In this document: positions 29,606-39,054 of the stretch, in pieces
Layout of the letters: the number at the start of each line of letters is the position of its first letter
Position numbering within the stretch: position 1 is the first letter of the stretch
Assembly: GCF_019645855.1 (NCBI RefSeq)
Contig: NZ_CP080999.1
Coordinates: forward strand, 3,906,001 to 3,970,000
Reading direction: 5' to 3'
DNA length: 64,000 nucleotides
Source of the DNA: Mycobacterium malmoense
GTDB taxonomy: Bacteria > Actinomycetota > Actinomycetes > Mycobacteriales > Mycobacteriaceae
Notes under the pieces: model-generated
The model's database searches: none
The model's input: only the letters and a program-made list of their open reading frames with translations
Told to the model about the DNA's origin: nothing
Program-made: the position numbers and the translations under genes

Positions 29606-30783
29606 GCCCTGGCGTCTGACACTTCTGCGGCCAGGGTGACCGCCTTGGCGACGGCTTCCCCGACGCGCAGGTCCAGTGGGCTCGGGACGATCCGGTCGAC
29701 CGCGAGGTCGTCGCTGACGACGGAGAAGATCGCCTCGGCCGCGGCCACCATCATCTTTTCGGTGATCCGGCGCGCACCCGCGTCCAGCGCGCCGCGAAAC
29801 ACCCCAGGGAACGCGAGCACGTTGTTGATCTGGTTGGGAAAGTCGCTGCGGCCGGTGGCCACCACCGCCGCGTGCTTGGCCGCGAGCTCGGGGTGGATCT
29901 CCGGGTCGGGGTTGGACAGCGCGAACACGATCCCGTCGGGTGCCATGGTGGCGATCAACTCCTCGGGGACCACACCCGCCGACACCCCGAGGAACACGTC
30001 GGCCCCGCCGAGCGCCTCGACCATGCCGCCGGCGAGGCCACCGGGATTCGTGCGCCGCGCCAGATCGACCTTGACGCCGTTCATGTCGTCGCGCCCGGTG
30101 TGCAGGATGCCGCGCGAGTCCAGCACGGTGATGTCCGAAACGCCCATCGCCAGAAGGAGATTCGTGCACGCGACACCCGCGGCGCCGGCGCCGGAGACCA
30201 CCACCCGCAGCGAGCACATGTCACGGCCGAGCAGCTTGGTGGCGCCCATCAGGGCGGCCAGCACGACGATGGCCGTGCCGTGCTGGTCGTCGTGCATCAC
30301 CGGGCAGTCCAGCGCCTCGATGACCCGTCGTTCGATCTCGAAGCAGCGCGGGGCGGAGATGTCCTCGAGGTTGACGGCGCCGAACGTCGGGCGCAGCCGC
30401 GCCAGGGTCTCGACGATCTCGTCGGGATCCTTGGTGCCCAACACGATCGGGATCGCGTCCAGCCCGGCGAACTCCTTGAACAGCCCGCACTTGCCCTCCA
30501 TCACCGGCAGCGACGCCGCCGGCCCGATGTCACCGAGGCCGAGCACCGCGCTGCCGTCGCTGACGACGGCCACCAACCGATTCGCCCAGGTGTAGCGGGC
30601 GGCCAGCGTCTGATCGGCGGCGATCGCCCGGCTGACCTGCGCCACGCCCGGGGTGTAGGCGATCGACAAGGCGCGCTGGGTGTCCAGCGGAGACTGCAGC
30701 TCGACGGAAAGCTTCCCACCTACGTGGGCCTCGAAGATCTCGTCGTCTCCGATGGCGATCTGTGGCGGCACGATTTCGGACAC
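29602..30783 (-). CDS. NAD(P)-dependent malic enzyme, short bacterial type
   Basis: 393 residues. Oxidative decarboxylation of malate to pyruvate and CO2. The N-terminal malic domain carries YTPGVAQVSRAI (about 43-54) and EGKCGLFKEFAG; a metal-site stretch is HDDQHGTAIV (about 165-174). The NAD-binding domain starts with VVSGAGAAGVACTNLLLAMG. This is the roughly 400-residue type and not the roughly 550-residue Mez (Rv2332) of M. tuberculosis. Downstream of mdh on the same strand, so two malate-using enzymes may share a transcript. H37Rv carries vapBC33 and PE_PGRS23 at this location. Confidence 0.93.
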   Translation of the reverse strand: MSEIVPPQIAIGDDEIFEAHVGGKLSVELQSPLDTQRALSIAYTPGVAQVSRAIAADQTLAARYTWANRLVAVVSDGSAVLGLGDIGPAASLPVMEGKCGLFKEFAGLDAIPIVLGTKDPDEIVETLARLRPTFGAVNLEDISAPRCFEIERRVIEALDCPVMHDDQHGTAIVVLAALMGATKLLGRDMCSLRVVVSGAGAAGVACTNLLLAMGVSDITVLDSRGILHTGRDDMNGVKVDLARRTNPGGLAGGMVEALGGADVFLGVSAGVVPEELIATMAPDGIVFALSNPDPEIHPELAAKHAAVVATGRSDFPNQINNVLAFPGVFRGALDAGARRITEKMMVAAAEAIFSVVSDDLAVDRIVPSPLDLRVGEAVAKAVTLAAEVSDARA

Positions 30784-30870
30784 GCGCCCAGGGTACTGAC
30801 TACCCGTTAGTAGCCCTAATCGACGACCGTCGAGCGCGGCGACCCGCTGCGCCCAGCCATCCCCGCGCCG

Positions 30871-30923
30871 AGCCTGTAGATCTGCAGGGCCGTACTCGCA
30901 CTTTGGCTGCGGATTTACAGGCT
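30871..30923. terminator. Hairpin between mdh and the malic enzyme gene
   Basis: AGCCTGTAGATCTGCAG (30871-30887) pairs with CTGCGGATTTACAGGCT (30907-30923) with two G-T wobbles and a 19-base loop. It lies in the 153-bp gap downstream of mdh on the mdh strand. It could terminate or attenuate readthrough into the malic enzyme gene. No T-tract. Confidence 0.6.
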
Positions 30924-30936
30924 GGGCGCCGGCGGG

Positions 30937-31926
30937 CTAGATCAGGCCCAGCTCGGTGACCGCGTTGCGCTCGTCGGCCAGCTCGGCGGTCGACTTGTCG
31001 ATCCGGGCGCGGGAGAACTCGTCGATCTCCAGGCCGGTGACGATCGTCCAGTCGCCGCCCTTGGTGGTCACCGGGAACGAGGAGATCAGCCCCTCGGGCA
31101 CACCGTACGAGCCGTCCGAGATGACGGCCATGGACACCCAGTTGCCGTCCGGGCTGCCCAGCAGCCAGTCGCGGGCGGCGTCGATGGTGGCCGACGCGGC
31201 AGACGCGGCCGACGAGGCACCGCGCGCGTCGATGATCGCCGCGCCGCGCTTGGCGACGGTGGGGATGAAGTCGTTCTCGATCCACGCCTGGTCGTTGACC
31301 ACCTCGGCCGCGTTCCTGCCTTTGATCTCGGCGTGGAACACGTCTGGGTACTGGGTGGCCGAGTGATTGCCCCAGATCGTCATCTTCTTGACGTCGGTGA
31401 CCGCGGCGCCGGTCTTGCGGGCCAGCTGCGAGATCGCCCGGTTGTGGTCGAGGCGGGTGAGCGCGGAGAACCGCTCCCGCGGGATGTCGGGCGCGTTGCT
31501 CATCGCGATCAGCGCGTTGGTGTTGGCCGGGTTGCCGGTCACGCCGATACGCACGTCGGCGGCGGCAACGGCGTTGAGCGCCTTGCCCTGCGCGGTGAAG
31601 ATCGCGCCGTTGGCCTCCAGCAGGTCGCCGCGCTCCATGCCCGGGCCGCGCGGGCGGGCGCCGACGAGCAGGGCCAGGTTCACGCCGTCGAAGATCTTGT
31701 TCGGATCCGCGCCGATCTCGACGCCCGCCAGCAGCGGGAACGCGCAGTCGTCCAGCTCCATCACCACACCCTCGAGCGCCTTGAGCGCGGGCTCGATCTC
31801 CAGCAGCCGCAGCTCGATCGGGCGATCGGGCCCCAGCAGCGAGCCGCTGGCCAGGCGGAACAACAGGCTGTAGCCGATCTGGCCGGCGGCGCCGGTGACG
31901 GCGACCTTGACAGGACTTGCGCTCAC
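30937..31926 (-). CDS. mdh: Malate dehydrogenase
   Basis: 329 residues from a GTG behind AAGGAG, the same length as M. tuberculosis Mdh (Rv1240). NAD-binding motif GAAGQIGYSLLFRL (about 13-26), substrate arginines in VGARPRGPGMERG, Asp in RLDHNRA, and the catalytic His in IWGNHSATQYPDV. Interconverts malate and oxaloacetate in the TCA cycle. A Ser/Ala run (ASSAASAASA) lies in a surface loop. Divergent from corA across a 224-bp region in which I see no other gene. Confidence 0.97.
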   Translation of the reverse strand: MSASPVKVAVTGAAGQIGYSLLFRLASGSLLGPDRPIELRLLEIEPALKALEGVVMELDDCAFPLLAGVEIGADPNKIFDGVNLALLVGARPRGPGMERGDLLEANGAIFTAQGKALNAVAAADVRIGVTGNPANTNALIAMSNAPDIPRERFSALTRLDHNRAISQLARKTGAAVTDVKKMTIWGNHSATQYPDVFHAEIKGRNAAEVVNDQAWIENDFIPTVAKRGAAIIDARGASSAASAASATIDAARDWLLGSPDGNWVSMAVISDGSYGVPEGLISSFPVTTKGGDWTIVTGLEIDEFSRARIDKSTAELADERNAVTELGLI

Positions 31927-32150
31927 GTCGGTGTACTCCTTATGGAGAAAGTCAGGATTTCGGTCGAGCTCGAAACTAGCGCACCCCCGCCGGCCCGAAA
32001 CCTCCGGTCCACCACCGGGAGGCATCGCCCGTCGGCCGTCCGCCAACCGTCATAAGCCCGGGCCGCGGCGGGTTTTTTCTGCCGTGTTTTGCCAGGACGC
32101 GTAGCATTGAGCACCGCTCGGCCGGACCTGCGCGGTGATCGGAGGTGAAG

Positions 32151-33251
32151 GTGTTCCCTGGGTTTGACGCATTGCCCGAAGCGCTGCGACCAGTCGCGAA
32201 ACCGCGGGTGGTGCCCCACGTACACCCCGTTGCCCAGCCCCCTGAGCCGTTGGTCGACTGCGGCGTTTACGTCGAAGGCCACCGGCTGCCCGGCAAGTAC
32301 ACCTACGCCACCGCGCTGAGCACGGTCCGCGAGATCGAGCTGACGGGGCGGGAGGCGTTCGTCTGGATCGGGCTGCACGAGCCCGATGAGCGCCACATGC
32401 AGGATGTGGCGGATGTCTTTGGGCTGCACGCGCTGACGGTCGAGGACGCCGTGCACGCCCACCAGCGGCCCAAGCTGGAGCGGTACGACGAGACGCTGTT
32501 CCTCGTGCTGAAGACCGTCAACTATGTCCCGCACGAGTCGGTGGTGCTGGCCCGCGAGATCGTCGAAACCGGCGAGGTCATGGTCTTCGTCGGCAAAGAT
32601 TTCGTGGTTACCGTCCGCCACGGCGAGCACGGCGGGCTGTCCGAGGTGCGCAAGCGGATGGATGCCGATCCCGAGCATCTGCAGCTGGGTCCGTACGCGG
32701 TGATGCACGCCATCGCCGACGACGTGGTGGACCACTACCTCGAGGTGACGAGCCTGATCGAATCCGACATCGACGCCATCGAGGAGGTGGCGTTTTCGCC
32801 CGGCCGCAAGATCGACGTCGAACCGATTTACCTGCTCAAGCGCGAAGTCGTCGAACTGCGCCGGTGCGTGAACCCGCTGGGAGTTGCCTTCCAGCGCATC
32901 CAGACCGAGAACAAGGACCTGATTTCCAAAGAGGTGCGACGCTACCTGCGCGACGTCGGCGACCACCACACCGAGGCGGCCGACCAGATCGCCAGCTACG
33001 ACGACATGCTCAACTCGCTGGTGCAGGCGGCACTCGCCCGGGTCGGTATGCAGCAGAACAACGACATGCGCAAGATGGCGGCCTGGGCCGGCATCTTGGC
33101 GGTGCCCACCATGATCGCCGCCATCTACGGCATGAACTTCCATTTCATGCCCGAACTGAACTGGACGTGGGGCTACCCGGCGGTGATGGCCGGGATGGCC
33201 ATTGTCTGCCTGGTCCTCTACTTCCAATTCCGAAACAGAAACTGGCTCTAG
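32151..33251 (+). CDS. corA: CorA-type Mg2+/Co2+ channel
   Basis: 366 residues from GTG 32151, which has GGAGG five bases upstream; the GTG at 32145 overlaps that site and was not used. A large cytosolic N-terminal domain with acidic funnel and willow helices (LIESDIDAIEEV) is followed by two C-terminal membrane helices separated by the selectivity motif YGMN (in IYGMNFHFMPELNW). It ends with the short basic tail RNRNWL. Forms a pentameric divalent-cation channel. Ends at the bidirectional hairpin 33273-33348. Confidence 0.95.
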   Translation: MFPGFDALPEALRPVAKPRVVPHVHPVAQPPEPLVDCGVYVEGHRLPGKYTYATALSTVREIELTGREAFVWIGLHEPDERHMQDVADVFGLHALTVEDAVHAHQRPKLERYDETLFLVLKTVNYVPHESVVLAREIVETGEVMVFVGKDFVVTVRHGEHGGLSEVRKRMDADPEHLQLGPYAVMHAIADDVVDHYLEVTSLIESDIDAIEEVAFSPGRKIDVEPIYLLKREVVELRRCVNPLGVAFQRIQTENKDLISKEVRRYLRDVGDHHTEAADQIASYDDMLNSLVQAALARVGMQQNNDMRKMAAWAGILAVPTMIAAIYGMNFHFMPELNWTWGYPAVMAGMAIVCLVLYFQFRNRNWL

Positions 33252-33272
33252 CCGCCGCGCCCTATCCCCTCG

Positions 33273-33348
33273 ATCCCCTCGCGAGCAGACGCAGAGTCGC
33301 ATGATTCCGCAGAGCTGCGTGCGATTCTGCGTCTGCTCGCGAGGGGAT
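33273..33348. terminator. 29-bp hairpin (GAGCAGACGCA family) between corA and the SUFU-like gene
   Basis: Arm 33273-33301 pairs with 33320-33348 at 28 of 29 positions, the exception being a G-T wobble; the loop is 18 bases. The arm contains CGAGCAGACGCAGA, shared with the elements at 48323 and 54029. It lies between convergent genes and is probably a bidirectional terminator or mRNA 3'-end stabiliser. No T-tract. Confidence 0.85.
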
Positions 33349-33356
33349 AGCGGCCG

Positions 33357-33974
33357 TCAGTCCGGTTGTGCCGCAGGTCGATTCGGGTCCAGCACGTCCA
33401 CACCGTCGTTCTGCCATGCCTGTCGCATGGCGTGGGCCCCTTCAGAGGCGCCTTTGAGCCGCACCCACGCGGCTTCGGTCGCGGTGATCGGAGTCGCCGC
33501 CAGGAACTTCACCGGCTCGCGGGGCGGCTCCAGCGGCAGGTCCGGAATGTCGCTGTGGCCCAACAACACCGCGGTGAACGGCACCCGCCGCGACGGCGAC
33601 GCCCACAGCGGCGCGCCGAGATCGATCAGCGCGTCGGCGGCCAGCACCACGCCGTCGACGGCCGGGGTCGCGGCAATGATCGCCAGGCTGCGGGCAATGC
33701 CGGTGGCCGGCCCGGCATCTCGCAGGCGCAGCGCGACCTCGGCGCGCGGGCCGCGCCGCGGGTCGGCGACGATTTCGGTCGGATCGGCCATCGGGCGGCG
33801 CGAGCATCCCAGCGACACGTAATGCACTGTCCCTTCTGGTCCGTTTGCCCGCTCGCGAAATCGCAGCACCTCGATGGGTTCGGCGCCCAGGAATGTCACG
33901 CTCGCCGAATCGGGCTCGGCCCCGGCGAAGTGACCGCGCAGGTGCGCGCGCACGTCCTCCAGTATCCGTGTCAC
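33357..33974 (-). CDS. Suppressor-of-fused (SUFU)-like domain protein in the trehalose importer operon
   Basis: 205 residues. The GTG overlaps the sugC stop by four bases (GTGA), so it is translationally coupled to the importer operon. The order of conserved stretches (VHYVSLGCSRRPM, RAEVALRLRD, LPLEPPREPVKFLAATPITATEAAWVR) resembles bacterial suppressor-of-fused domain proteins; this is by recognition only. Soluble, with no signal peptide or membrane helix. Role unknown; the coupling suggests a link with trehalose uptake or its regulation. Confidence 0.6.
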   Translation of the reverse strand: MTRILEDVRAHLRGHFAGAEPDSASVTFLGAEPIEVLRFRERANGPEGTVHYVSLGCSRRPMADPTEIVADPRRGPRAEVALRLRDAGPATGIARSLAIIAATPAVDGVVLAADALIDLGAPLWASPSRRVPFTAVLLGHSDIPDLPLEPPREPVKFLAATPITATEAAWVRLKGASEGAHAMRQAWQNDGVDVLDPNRPAAQPD

Positions 33975-35149
33975 TCGGCGTCGGGCGGCGCGACGGTCAG
34001 GTTCACCCCGGAGTCGGCGTCGAAGACGGCCACCTTCGTGGTGTCGAGCGCCAACTCCAGCGGCTGCCCGATAGCCGCCTTCGACTCCGCGGGAACCCTT
34101 GCCACGAACTGGTTTTCGTACACCTCGCCCTCGGCCTCCAGCTCGTCCAACTGAGCCGAGTGCACGGCCGGACCCGCGGTGGTGAAGTACACGTATTTGT
34201 CGGCACCCAGCGATTCGACCAGGTCGACCTTCGCCTCGAAGGTCAGCGCCCTGATCCGCTGGTACCCGTCGATCAGCGCGGCATCGGCCAGGTGCTCGGG
34301 CCGCACCCCGACAATGATGCGTTCCGGTTTCGGGTGCCGGGCGATCACCTGCTGGACTTGCGGCGTGAGCATCACCTCACCAAAGGACAGGGTCAGCCCG
34401 GTCGGTGTCAGCGTCGCCGGGAAGAAATTCATCGCCGGCGAGCCGATGAACCCCGCGACGAACAGATTGGCGGGACGCTCGTAGAGCTCGTCGGGGGTGC
34501 CGATTTGCTGTGCCACACCCCCGTGCATCACCACCACGCGGTCGCCCAGCGTCATGGCCTCGGTTTGATCGTGGGTGACGTAGACGGTGGTGGTGCCCAA
34601 TCTCCGCTGCAGCCGGGCGATCTCGCTGCGCATCTGCACCCGCAGCTTGGCGTCCAGGTTGGACAGCGGCTCGTCCATCAAAAACGCCTTAGGACGGCGC
34701 ACGATCGCCCGGCCCATCGCCACCCGCTGCCGCTGGCCACCCGACAACTGGGAGGGCTTGCGGTCCAAAAGTTCGCTCAGGTCAAGGATTTTGGCGGTGT
34801 CCTCCACCTTCTGCGCGATCTCGGCCTTCTTCAACTTCGCCAGCGTCAGCGGGAAGGCGATGTTCTGCCGCACGGTCATGTGCGGGTACAGCGCGTAAGA
34901 CTGGAACACCATCGCGATGTCGCGGTCCTTGGGCGCCTTGTCGTTCACGCGCTCGCCGCCGATGCGCAGCTCGCCCGACGAGATATCCTCAAGTCCGGCA
35001 ATCATATTCAGCGTCGTGGTCTTTCCGCAGCCGGAAGGCCCGACCAGGATCAGGAATTCGCCGTCGGCGATGGTGATGCTGAGGTCTTTCACCGCAATCG
35101 CGCCGTTGGGGTAACTCTTGTTGACGTGCTCCAACACAATCTCGGCCAT
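33971..35149 (-). CDS. sugC: Trehalose ABC importer ATP-binding subunit SugC
   Basis: 392 residues. Walker A GPSGCGKTT (about 38-46), Q-loop, ABC signature LSGGQRQRVAMGRA, Walker B FLMDEP and the H-loop VTHDQTEAM, followed by MalK-type TOBE regulatory domains (about 240-380) including GVRPEHLADAA. Energises LpqY-SugABC, which retrieves trehalose released during mycolate transfer. The start is 4 bp past the sugB stop. Confidence 0.96.
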   Translation of the reverse strand: MAEIVLEHVNKSYPNGAIAVKDLSITIADGEFLILVGPSGCGKTTTLNMIAGLEDISSGELRIGGERVNDKAPKDRDIAMVFQSYALYPHMTVRQNIAFPLTLAKLKKAEIAQKVEDTAKILDLSELLDRKPSQLSGGQRQRVAMGRAIVRRPKAFLMDEPLSNLDAKLRVQMRSEIARLQRRLGTTTVYVTHDQTEAMTLGDRVVVMHGGVAQQIGTPDELYERPANLFVAGFIGSPAMNFFPATLTPTGLTLSFGEVMLTPQVQQVIARHPKPERIIVGVRPEHLADAALIDGYQRIRALTFEAKVDLVESLGADKYVYFTTAGPAVHSAQLDELEAEGEVYENQFVARVPAESKAAIGQPLELALDTTKVAVFDADSGVNLTVAPPDAE

Positions 35150-35153
35150 CGCG

Positions 35154-35981
35154 CTATCCCTTCACAGCGCCAGAGGTCAACCCGGCGACAATCCGTCGTT
35201 GGAAGATTAGAACAAAAACGATGATTGGGACCGTAATCACGATGGCACCGGCCGCGATCGACCCGGTTGGTTCCTCGAACTGCGAACTGCCAGTGAAGCT
35301 CACGATCGCCACCGGCGCGGTGATCGCCGCCTTGGTGGCGGTCAGCGACAGCGCCAGCAGCAGGTCGTTCCAGGCGAAGATGAACACCAGGATCGCGGCG
35401 GTCACCAGTCCCGGCGCCGCCAGCGGGACGATCACCCTGCGGAAGGCCTGCCCCGGCGTGGCGCCGTCCATTTTGGCCGCCTTCTCCAAATCCGAAGGGA
35501 TTTCCCGGAAAAACACCGACAACGTGTAGATGGCAAGGGGCAACGCGAAAGTGATGTAGGGCAGGATCAAGCCGGGCCAGGTGTCGAACAGACCGACCGC
35601 GCGTTCGATGTTGAACAACGGCGTGACCAGCGAAATCGCCGGGAACATCGTGATCAACAGGGCCCCACCGATGAGCGCCCGCTTTCCGGGAAAGTTCAGC
35701 CGGGCAATCGCGTAGGCCGCCATCGCGCCGAGCACCACCGCGATCACGGTGGTGATCAAGCCGATCCCAATAGAGTTGACCAGTGCCGAGGTGAAGATGT
35801 CGCCGCGGAAGATGCCGCGGTAGTTGTCGAAGGTCACCGACGACGGAATCAGCTTGCCGTCCTTGACCGCTGACGTCGGCTTGAGCGACAGGCTGAGAAT
35901 CCACAACACCGGCACCAGCGCATACACCACGACCAGGGTGTCCAGAACGGCCCAGCCGGCCCAGGCGCGCCGCGCGCCCAT
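35154..35981 (-). CDS. sugB: Trehalose ABC importer permease SugB
   Basis: 275 residues from the ATG of MGARRAW, matching the length of M. tuberculosis SugB. In-frame ATGs at 35996 and 36002/36005 would overlap sugA and are possible. Six membrane helices and the EAA loop ([24 protein letters not shown]-like, about residues 165-185), which contacts SugC. Pairs with SugA to form the channel. Confidence 0.94.
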   Translation of the reverse strand: [275 protein letters not shown]

Positions 35982-35985
35982 CGCC

Positions 35986-36930
35986 TCAGTGGCCATCGAC
36001 ATCACCGCCGGGCGCTGATGCGGGTTGAGAGGCGCCGAACGCCTTGATGTAGACGAGCGCGATGATGCCCGCGCAGAGGAAGATCAGCACGCTGATCGCC
36101 GAGCCCAGTCCCACGTTGAAGCCCTTGAATAGGTTGTCGTAGCCCAGGATTGACACCGAGTCGGTGTTGTTGGCGCCGTTGGTCAGCACGTAGATGTTGT
36201 CGAAGATGCGGAACGCGTCCAGCGTCCGGAACAACAGCGCGACCACGACCGCCGGCTTGATGATCGGCAGGATGATCCTGGTCAGCCGGCGCCAGGCGCC
36301 GGCGCCATCGACTTGCGCGGCCTTCAGTAGATCCTCTGGTACCAGCGCCAACCCGGCCAGCAACAGCAACGACATGAACGGCGTCGTCTTCCACACCTCG
36401 GCCAGGACGACGATGCCCAGCGACGGAATCTGCTCGGTCAGCGGCGCGCTCCCCTGCGGCAGCAGGTTGGCCAGGTAACCGGTCCCCGGCGTCCAGGCGT
36501 AGTACCAGCTGTACGACGCGACGACGGTGACGATGCCATACGGGATGAGCACCGCGGTGCGCACCACGCCCTTGCCGACCAGGCTGCGGTGCATCACCAG
36601 CGCCAGCGCCAAGCCCAGCACGAACTCGATCGACACCGAAACCACCGTGATTCCCAGCGTCACCGCCAACGCCGTCCACCAATACCGGTCGGTCAAGATC
36701 GTTTGGTAATTGCTTAGGCCGACGAACGCCGTGTCGTCGGGGGTCGCAAGGTTGTTGCGCTGCAAGCTCAGCCACACGGCGTAGCCGATCGGATAGGCCG
36801 TCACCGCCAGCATCAGGATCGCCGCCGGTGCGACCAGCGCGAAAGCCAGTCGCCGCTCCGACAGCCGAGTTCGGCTCCGCGGGTGCGCTTCCACGGCGGC
36901 GCGCCGCGGCTCGAGGGCCGTCGCGGTCAC
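35986..36930 (-). CDS. sugA: Trehalose ABC importer permease SugA
   Basis: 314 residues. A basic cytosolic N-terminus (RRAAVEAHPRSRTRLSERR), then six helices typical of the MalF-like partner. The EAA loop is PEDLLKAAQVDGAGAWRRLTRI (start near 208). The start overlaps the lpqY stop by four bases (ATGA). Part of lpqY-sugA-sugB-sugC. Confidence 0.94.
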   Translation of the reverse strand: MTATALEPRRAAVEAHPRSRTRLSERRLAFALVAPAAILMLAVTAYPIGYAVWLSLQRNNLATPDDTAFVGLSNYQTILTDRYWWTALAVTLGITVVSVSIEFVLGLALALVMHRSLVGKGVVRTAVLIPYGIVTVVASYSWYYAWTPGTGYLANLLPQGSAPLTEQIPSLGIVVLAEVWKTTPFMSLLLLAGLALVPEDLLKAAQVDGAGAWRRLTRIILPIIKPAVVVALLFRTLDAFRIFDNIYVLTNGANNTDSVSILGYDNLFKGFNVGLGSAISVLIFLCAGIIALVYIKAFGASQPASAPGGDVDGH

Positions 36931-38330
36931 GGCAGCAAGCCCTTGCCGTCGATGGCCTTCTGCGCCTGCGCGTCGAGCTCGTCGGCCGTGCGCTCCGGGT
37001 CGATTTCGGTGATCGGGCTCAGCGCCGCCGACAGCCGCAGCGACAACGCTTGATAGACCGGCGTCGCGGGACGCACCGCGGCATCGGTGAGCTGCTGGCG
37101 GATGACGGTGTACATCGGGTACTTGGCCTGGAACTGCGGGTCGGAATACAGCGAGGCGCGCACCGGCGGCAGGCCGCCTTCGATCGACACGTACTTCTGA
37201 CTCTGCAGGCTCCGCAGGCAGCGCACGGCTTCGAACGCCTCCGCGCGGTGCCGCGTGGTGCTGGCCACCGCCAGGTTCAACCCGCCGATCGTCACCTTGG
37301 CCGGTCGGCCCGGCGCCACGCCGGGATAGGGCGCGAAGCCGAAGACCCTCTGGCTGGCCTCGTAGGCGATGCGAAATTGCTCGTCGTTGGGCACGAATGT
37401 CCCGACGTCATTGACGCTGCCGGCCAACGCCGGGTTGCGGTTGAGCGGCAGGAAGGGCACACCGCCCTTCACCGCGTTCTCCAGCATGGACGCCAGCACG
37501 AAGGGCCAGTTAACTTCGAGCGCGGCCTTGCCCTGTTCGACCGCCAGCCGCGCGGTGCCCTCGTCGGTCCGGGTGATCGACGGATCGGCTCCCGGCGCGG
37601 TGGCCACCGACTTGAGGATCCGCAGCGCGCTGACGGTGGCGGCCCGGTGCGCGGGCGTGTCGGTCAGGGTGACGTGGCGGCCGTCCTCGGAGAGCACCTG
37701 ACCGCCCGCGCTGGCCAGCAGCGTGTTGAACCACACCACCAGACCCTCACCCTCGTTGGCCTGCACGGCGATCCAGCCGGGCTGGCCCGCGGCGTGCAAT
37801 TTGGTAGCCTCGGCCACCATGCCGTCCCAGCTCGCCGGCGGTTGGTGCACCAAATCAGCTCGGTACCAAAGTAATTCGGTGTTGGTGGTGACGGGCGCGG
37901 CATACAGCCTGTGCTTCCAACGCGCCGTCGCGAGCGGCCCCGGCAGGGTATCAACGCCTGCGTCGGCCTCGGCCAGGCCGGCCGGGTCGTCGGATAGCGG
38001 CAGCGCCCAGCCCGCCTCGGCGAACTCCGCGGTCCACACCACGTCCAGCGCCATCACGTCCAGGCCGCCGTCATGGGCGCTCAGCCGCCGGGCCAGCTGC
38101 AATCGCTGCTCCCCGGGCGCCCTGGACAGGCTCACGTGCTGGATGGTGAAGCGGCCGCCGAGTTGCCTGGTGCACTCCTGAGCGACCGCGGTAAACGTCG
38201 CACCGTCGGTGGCCGGGGTGTAGAAACTGATCACCATCCCGGTGCGGCCCGACCCGCAGGCCGACAACACCGTCGCCACAGCCAGCGCGATTGCGCCCGC
38301 TCGGACTGCGCGCCCACGACGACTCACCAT
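36927..38330 (-). CDS. lpqY: Trehalose-binding lipoprotein LpqY
   Basis: 467 residues from ATG 38330 (MVSRRGRAVRAGAIALA). The lipobox VLSAC places the acylated Cys at 25. The mature part is an extracellular solute-binding family 1 fold with MDVVWTAEF-like and WYRADLVHQPPASWD segments. Delivers trehalose to SugA/SugB. An upstream in-frame extension into the leader was rejected because it would hide the signal peptide. Lies 28 bp after the upstream stress-protein gene on the same strand. Confidence 0.95.
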   Translation of the reverse strand: MVSRRGRAVRAGAIALAVATVLSACGSGRTGMVISFYTPATDGATFTAVAQECTRQLGGRFTIQHVSLSRAPGEQRLQLARRLSAHDGGLDVMALDVVWTAEFAEAGWALPLSDDPAGLAEADAGVDTLPGPLATARWKHRLYAAPVTTNTELLWYRADLVHQPPASWDGMVAEATKLHAAGQPGWIAVQANEGEGLVVWFNTLLASAGGQVLSEDGRHVTLTDTPAHRAATVSALRILKSVATAPGADPSITRTDEGTARLAVEQGKAALEVNWPFVLASMLENAVKGGVPFLPLNRNPALAGSVNDVGTFVPNDEQFRIAYEASQRVFGFAPYPGVAPGRPAKVTIGGLNLAVASTTRHRAEAFEAVRCLRSLQSQKYVSIEGGLPPVRASLYSDPQFQAKYPMYTVIRQQLTDAAVRPATPVYQALSLRLSAALSPITEIDPERTADELDAQAQKAIDGKGLLP

Positions 38331-38358
38331 TTGTCTCTCGCGCACCTCGGTCAAAACG

Positions 38359-38880
38359 TCAGATCGCCAGGCGTGCCAACAGATCCCGTGCCTTCTCTGC
38401 GTTTTGCGGATCGCAGAGCACGTCGTAGCGACCGGCCACCAACTGCATGGTCGAGCTGAAATCCCTTGTGCCACGGGCCATTGCGTAGGGAACCGCGGAG
38501 GTGATCAATCCGAAGAACACCCCGGCGACCAGACCGGTGGCCAACGCGGCCCAGGGATTGGGGCTAAAGAAGCCGAGTACCAACCCGATGAACAAGCCGA
38601 GCCAAGCGCCGCTGAGGACGCCGCCGCCGAGCACCTTGGGCCATGTCAGCCGGCCGGTGACCCGTTCAACCTGCATGAGGTCGACACCGACGATGGTCAC
38701 CTGCTGCACCGGGAACTGTTGTTCGGATAGGTAGTCGACGGCGCGCTGCGCCTCGGCATAGGTGGGATAGGAGCCGACCGGCCAGCCCTTGGGCGGGGTC
38801 GGCAGTCCGGGCACACGCCGGCCGGCCGCCCCGCCGGGGGCAGCGCCGGGAACCCGTCCAGGCTGGAAAGGACTAGTCAT
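38359..38880 (-). CDS. General-stress-protein-17M-like membrane protein (Rv1234-like)
   Basis: 173 residues. A Gly/Pro/Ala-rich N-terminus is followed by the GSP17M-type domain (GSYPTYAEAQRAVDYLSEQQ, about 36-55, and VTIVGVDL), two adjacent membrane helices (about 84-130, LSGAWLGLFIGLVLGFF then GLVAGVFFGLITSAV), and a C-terminal half-ferredoxin-like strand (YDVLCDPQNAEKAR). First gene of the likely transcript leading into lpqY. Function unknown. Confidence 0.85.
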   Translation of the reverse strand: MTSPFQPGRVPGAAPGGAAGRRVPGLPTPPKGWPVGSYPTYAEAQRAVDYLSEQQFPVQQVTIVGVDLMQVERVTGRLTWPKVLGGGVLSGAWLGLFIGLVLGFFSPNPWAALATGLVAGVFFGLITSAVPYAMARGTRDFSSTMQLVAGRYDVLCDPQNAEKARDLLARLAI

Positions 38881-39054
38881 CGACGCTCATTCTGCTCTGC
38901 CTTGGCCATCGTCTCATCCCCGGCCCTCCCACCCCATCGAGGCGACCTCCCGGCAACGGCGAGCAAACAAGTCGTCCCAGTCTGGTGTGGCCATGCCCGG
39001 GCAGGGCTCCGCGGACAAGAGGCGCGCGGGTTTCCATACGCTAGGTTGAACACC

